5,428 nucleotides of DNA from positions 1 through 5,428 of the forward strand of contig DATDCY010000003.1 in the NCBI GenBank assembly GCA_036524115.1. Direction: 5' to 3'. The stretch comes from a bacterium (lineage in GTDB: Bacteria > JAUVQV01 > DATDCY01). This document shows, one piece after another, positions 4,360-5,428 of the stretch. Position 1 is the stretch's first letter, and the number at the start of each line of letters is the position of its first letter. A model generated the notes under the pieces. It was not told the DNA's origin and did no database searches. It saw only the letters and a program-made list of their open reading frames with translations. The position numbers and the translations under genes were made by a program.

Positions 4360-5428
4360 ATGCTGAAGAACATGCGGGTCGGGATGCGCCTGGGGGTCGG
4401 TTACGCGCTGCTCGTGGTGCTGGCGCTCGGCGTCGGCGCCTCGGGGTTCTGGGGTGTGAACCTGCTGCGCGACAGCGTGGACGAGATGCTGGCGGGCGAT
4501 GCGAAGGTCGGCGAGGCATCGGCGGCGCTGCGTTCTGACATCCTCGGGCTGCGGCGCTTCGAGAAGGACTACTTCATCAATATCGGCGACAAGGTGAAGG
4601 AGGCCGACTACCTGCGCCAGTGGGAGGACGAGTGGGCGGGCACGCAGGAGCGGCTGGCGAACCTGGAGAAACTGGACTTTGCCCTGACCGATGAGGAAAA
4701 GGCAAAGGTGCGCGAGATCAAGAGCGCCTTGACCGTCTACGCGGCGGGTTTCAAGAAGGTGGCAGCCGACATCCAGGCCGGGAGGATCACGACGACGAAG
4801 GAGGGAAACGCCGGGATGGCGGACGTCAAGGATGACGTCCGCAAGGCGGAAGAGAACGCCAAGGACGAGGCGGCGCTGGCGCTGGGGGATATGCACAAGG
4901 CGGACGCGGCGATTGAAGAGACCGCCACGCGGACGATCCGCTTCATGACGATCCTGCTGGCGTGCGCCGTGGTGCTGGCGGCCGTGATCGCGGTGGCGAT
5001 CACGCGCAGCATCACCGGCCCGATCGGCGAGGGCGCGCGCGTCGCCAACCTGCTGGCCGCCGGGGACCTGACGCTGTCGGTGGACGGGGGCGGGAAGGAC
5101 GAGGTCGGGCAGATGCTCGGCGCGATGCAGACGATGCTCGGGAAGCTGCGCGAGGTCGTGGCGGACGTGAAACAGGCGTCGGACAACGTCTCGGCTGGGG
5201 CGCAGCAGCTCGCGTCGGGCTCGGAGGAGATGAGCCAGGGGGCGAGCGAGCAGGCGGCGTCGGTCGAGGAGGTCTCGGCCTCGATGCAGCAGATGGTCGC
5301 GAACATCCAGCAGAACGCGGACAACGCGCAGCAGACGGCGAAGATCGCGCAGAAGGCCTCCGAGGACGCGCGCGAGGGCGGGCGCGCGGTGACGCAGACG
5401 GTGGCGGCGATGCGCGAGATCGCGGGGA
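4360..5428 (+). CDS. Methyl-accepting chemotaxis protein, 3' end outside window
   Basis: There are 356 codons before the window ends, with no stop. A short basic N-terminus (MLKNMRVGMRLGVGY) leads into TM1 (about 13-33). A mostly helical, charged periplasmic region (about 34-194) contains LRRFEKDYFI (57-66), typical of four-helix-bundle (4HB_MCP) sensor domains. TM2 is about 195-214 (FMTILLACAVVLAAVIAVAI). A HAMP domain follows from about 216 to 268 (SITGPI near its start, DEVGQMLGAM near its end). The cytoplasmic coiled coil begins with the adaptation-helix stretch ASEQAASVEEVSASMQQM (294-311), where CheR/CheB methylation sites normally lie. The signalling tip that binds CheA and CheW is outside the window. 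GGGAGGGGAG (4345-4354) supplies the ribosome site for ATG 4360. The receptor probably shares the sigma-54 promoter with the upstream receiver gene. Its ligand cannot be told from the sequence. The sensor domain is lower in GC than the cytoplasmic part. Confidence 0.95.
   Translation, partial: MLKNMRVGMRLGVGYALLVVLALGVGASGFWGVNLLRDSVDEMLAGDAKVGEASAALRSDILGLRRFEKDYFINIGDKVKEADYLRQWEDEWAGTQERLANLEKLDFALTDEEKAKVREIKSALTVYAAGFKKVAADIQAGRITTTKEGNAGMADVKDDVRKAEENAKDEAALALGDMHKADAAIEETATRTIRFMTILLACAVVLAAVIAVAITRSITGPIGEGARVANLLAAGDLTLSVDGGGKDEVGQMLGAMQTMLGKLREVVADVKQASDNVSAGAQQLASGSEEMSQGASEQAASVEEVSASMQQMVANIQQNADNAQQTAKIAQKASEDAREGGRAVTQTVAAMREIAG

Noticed and set aside
1954-4896. A 980-codon open frame on the minus strand covering the activator, the gap, the receiver gene and part of the chemoreceptor gene
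   Set aside because: It lies opposite clearly recognisable genes, is rich in Arg, His, Ala and Pro without any domain, and is the usual by-product of few stop codons in GC-rich DNA.

Overview
The window is very GC-rich DNA (about 70% by eye), with all supported genes on the plus strand and packed closely. GTG starts, overlapping stop/start codons, a sigma-54 activator, a DUF4388/TPR protein, a short ArgA-type acetyltransferase and a chemoreceptor together suggest a high-GC member of the former Deltaproteobacteria (Desulfobacterota, Desulfuromonadia or Myxococcota-like). This placement is inference from gene content, not a database result.

Layout. Positions 2-157 are the last 51 codons of a gene whose alanine/proline-rich linker and acidic C-terminal peptide resemble the CheY-binding tail of CheZ. 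Its stop overlaps the GTG start of a 158-residue GNAT of the ArgA type (154-630). Eleven bases later comes a 444-residue DUF4388 (PATAN) - degenerate J-like - TPR protein (642-1976). Nineteen bases after that is a 567-residue response regulator of architecture receiver - PAS - AAA+ (sigma-54 activator) - Fis HTH (1996-3699). The four genes look like one operon.

A 201-bp gap (3700-3900) follows and is full of signal. It holds three copies of the half-site GGCACAGC, two of which form an 18-bp perfect palindrome at 3726-3743, then further inverted repeats, then a near-consensus -24/-12 sigma-54 promoter at 3850-3866. Downstream are a 130-residue single-domain receiver (3901-4293) and a methyl-accepting chemotaxis protein (4360 to the window end, truncated), which probably form a second operon read from that promoter.

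How the genes may work together. The sigma-54 activator ends directly beside an upstream-activating-sequence-like array placed about 140 bp before a sigma-54 promoter. The simplest reading is a local circuit in which the phosphorylated activator switches on a CheY-like receiver and a chemoreceptor. The truncated CheZ-like tail and the PATAN-domain protein fit the same signalling or motility theme, and the ArgA-type enzyme is the metabolic odd one out. No histidine kinase or CheA lies in the window. No RNA gene, mobile element or CRISPR array was seen.
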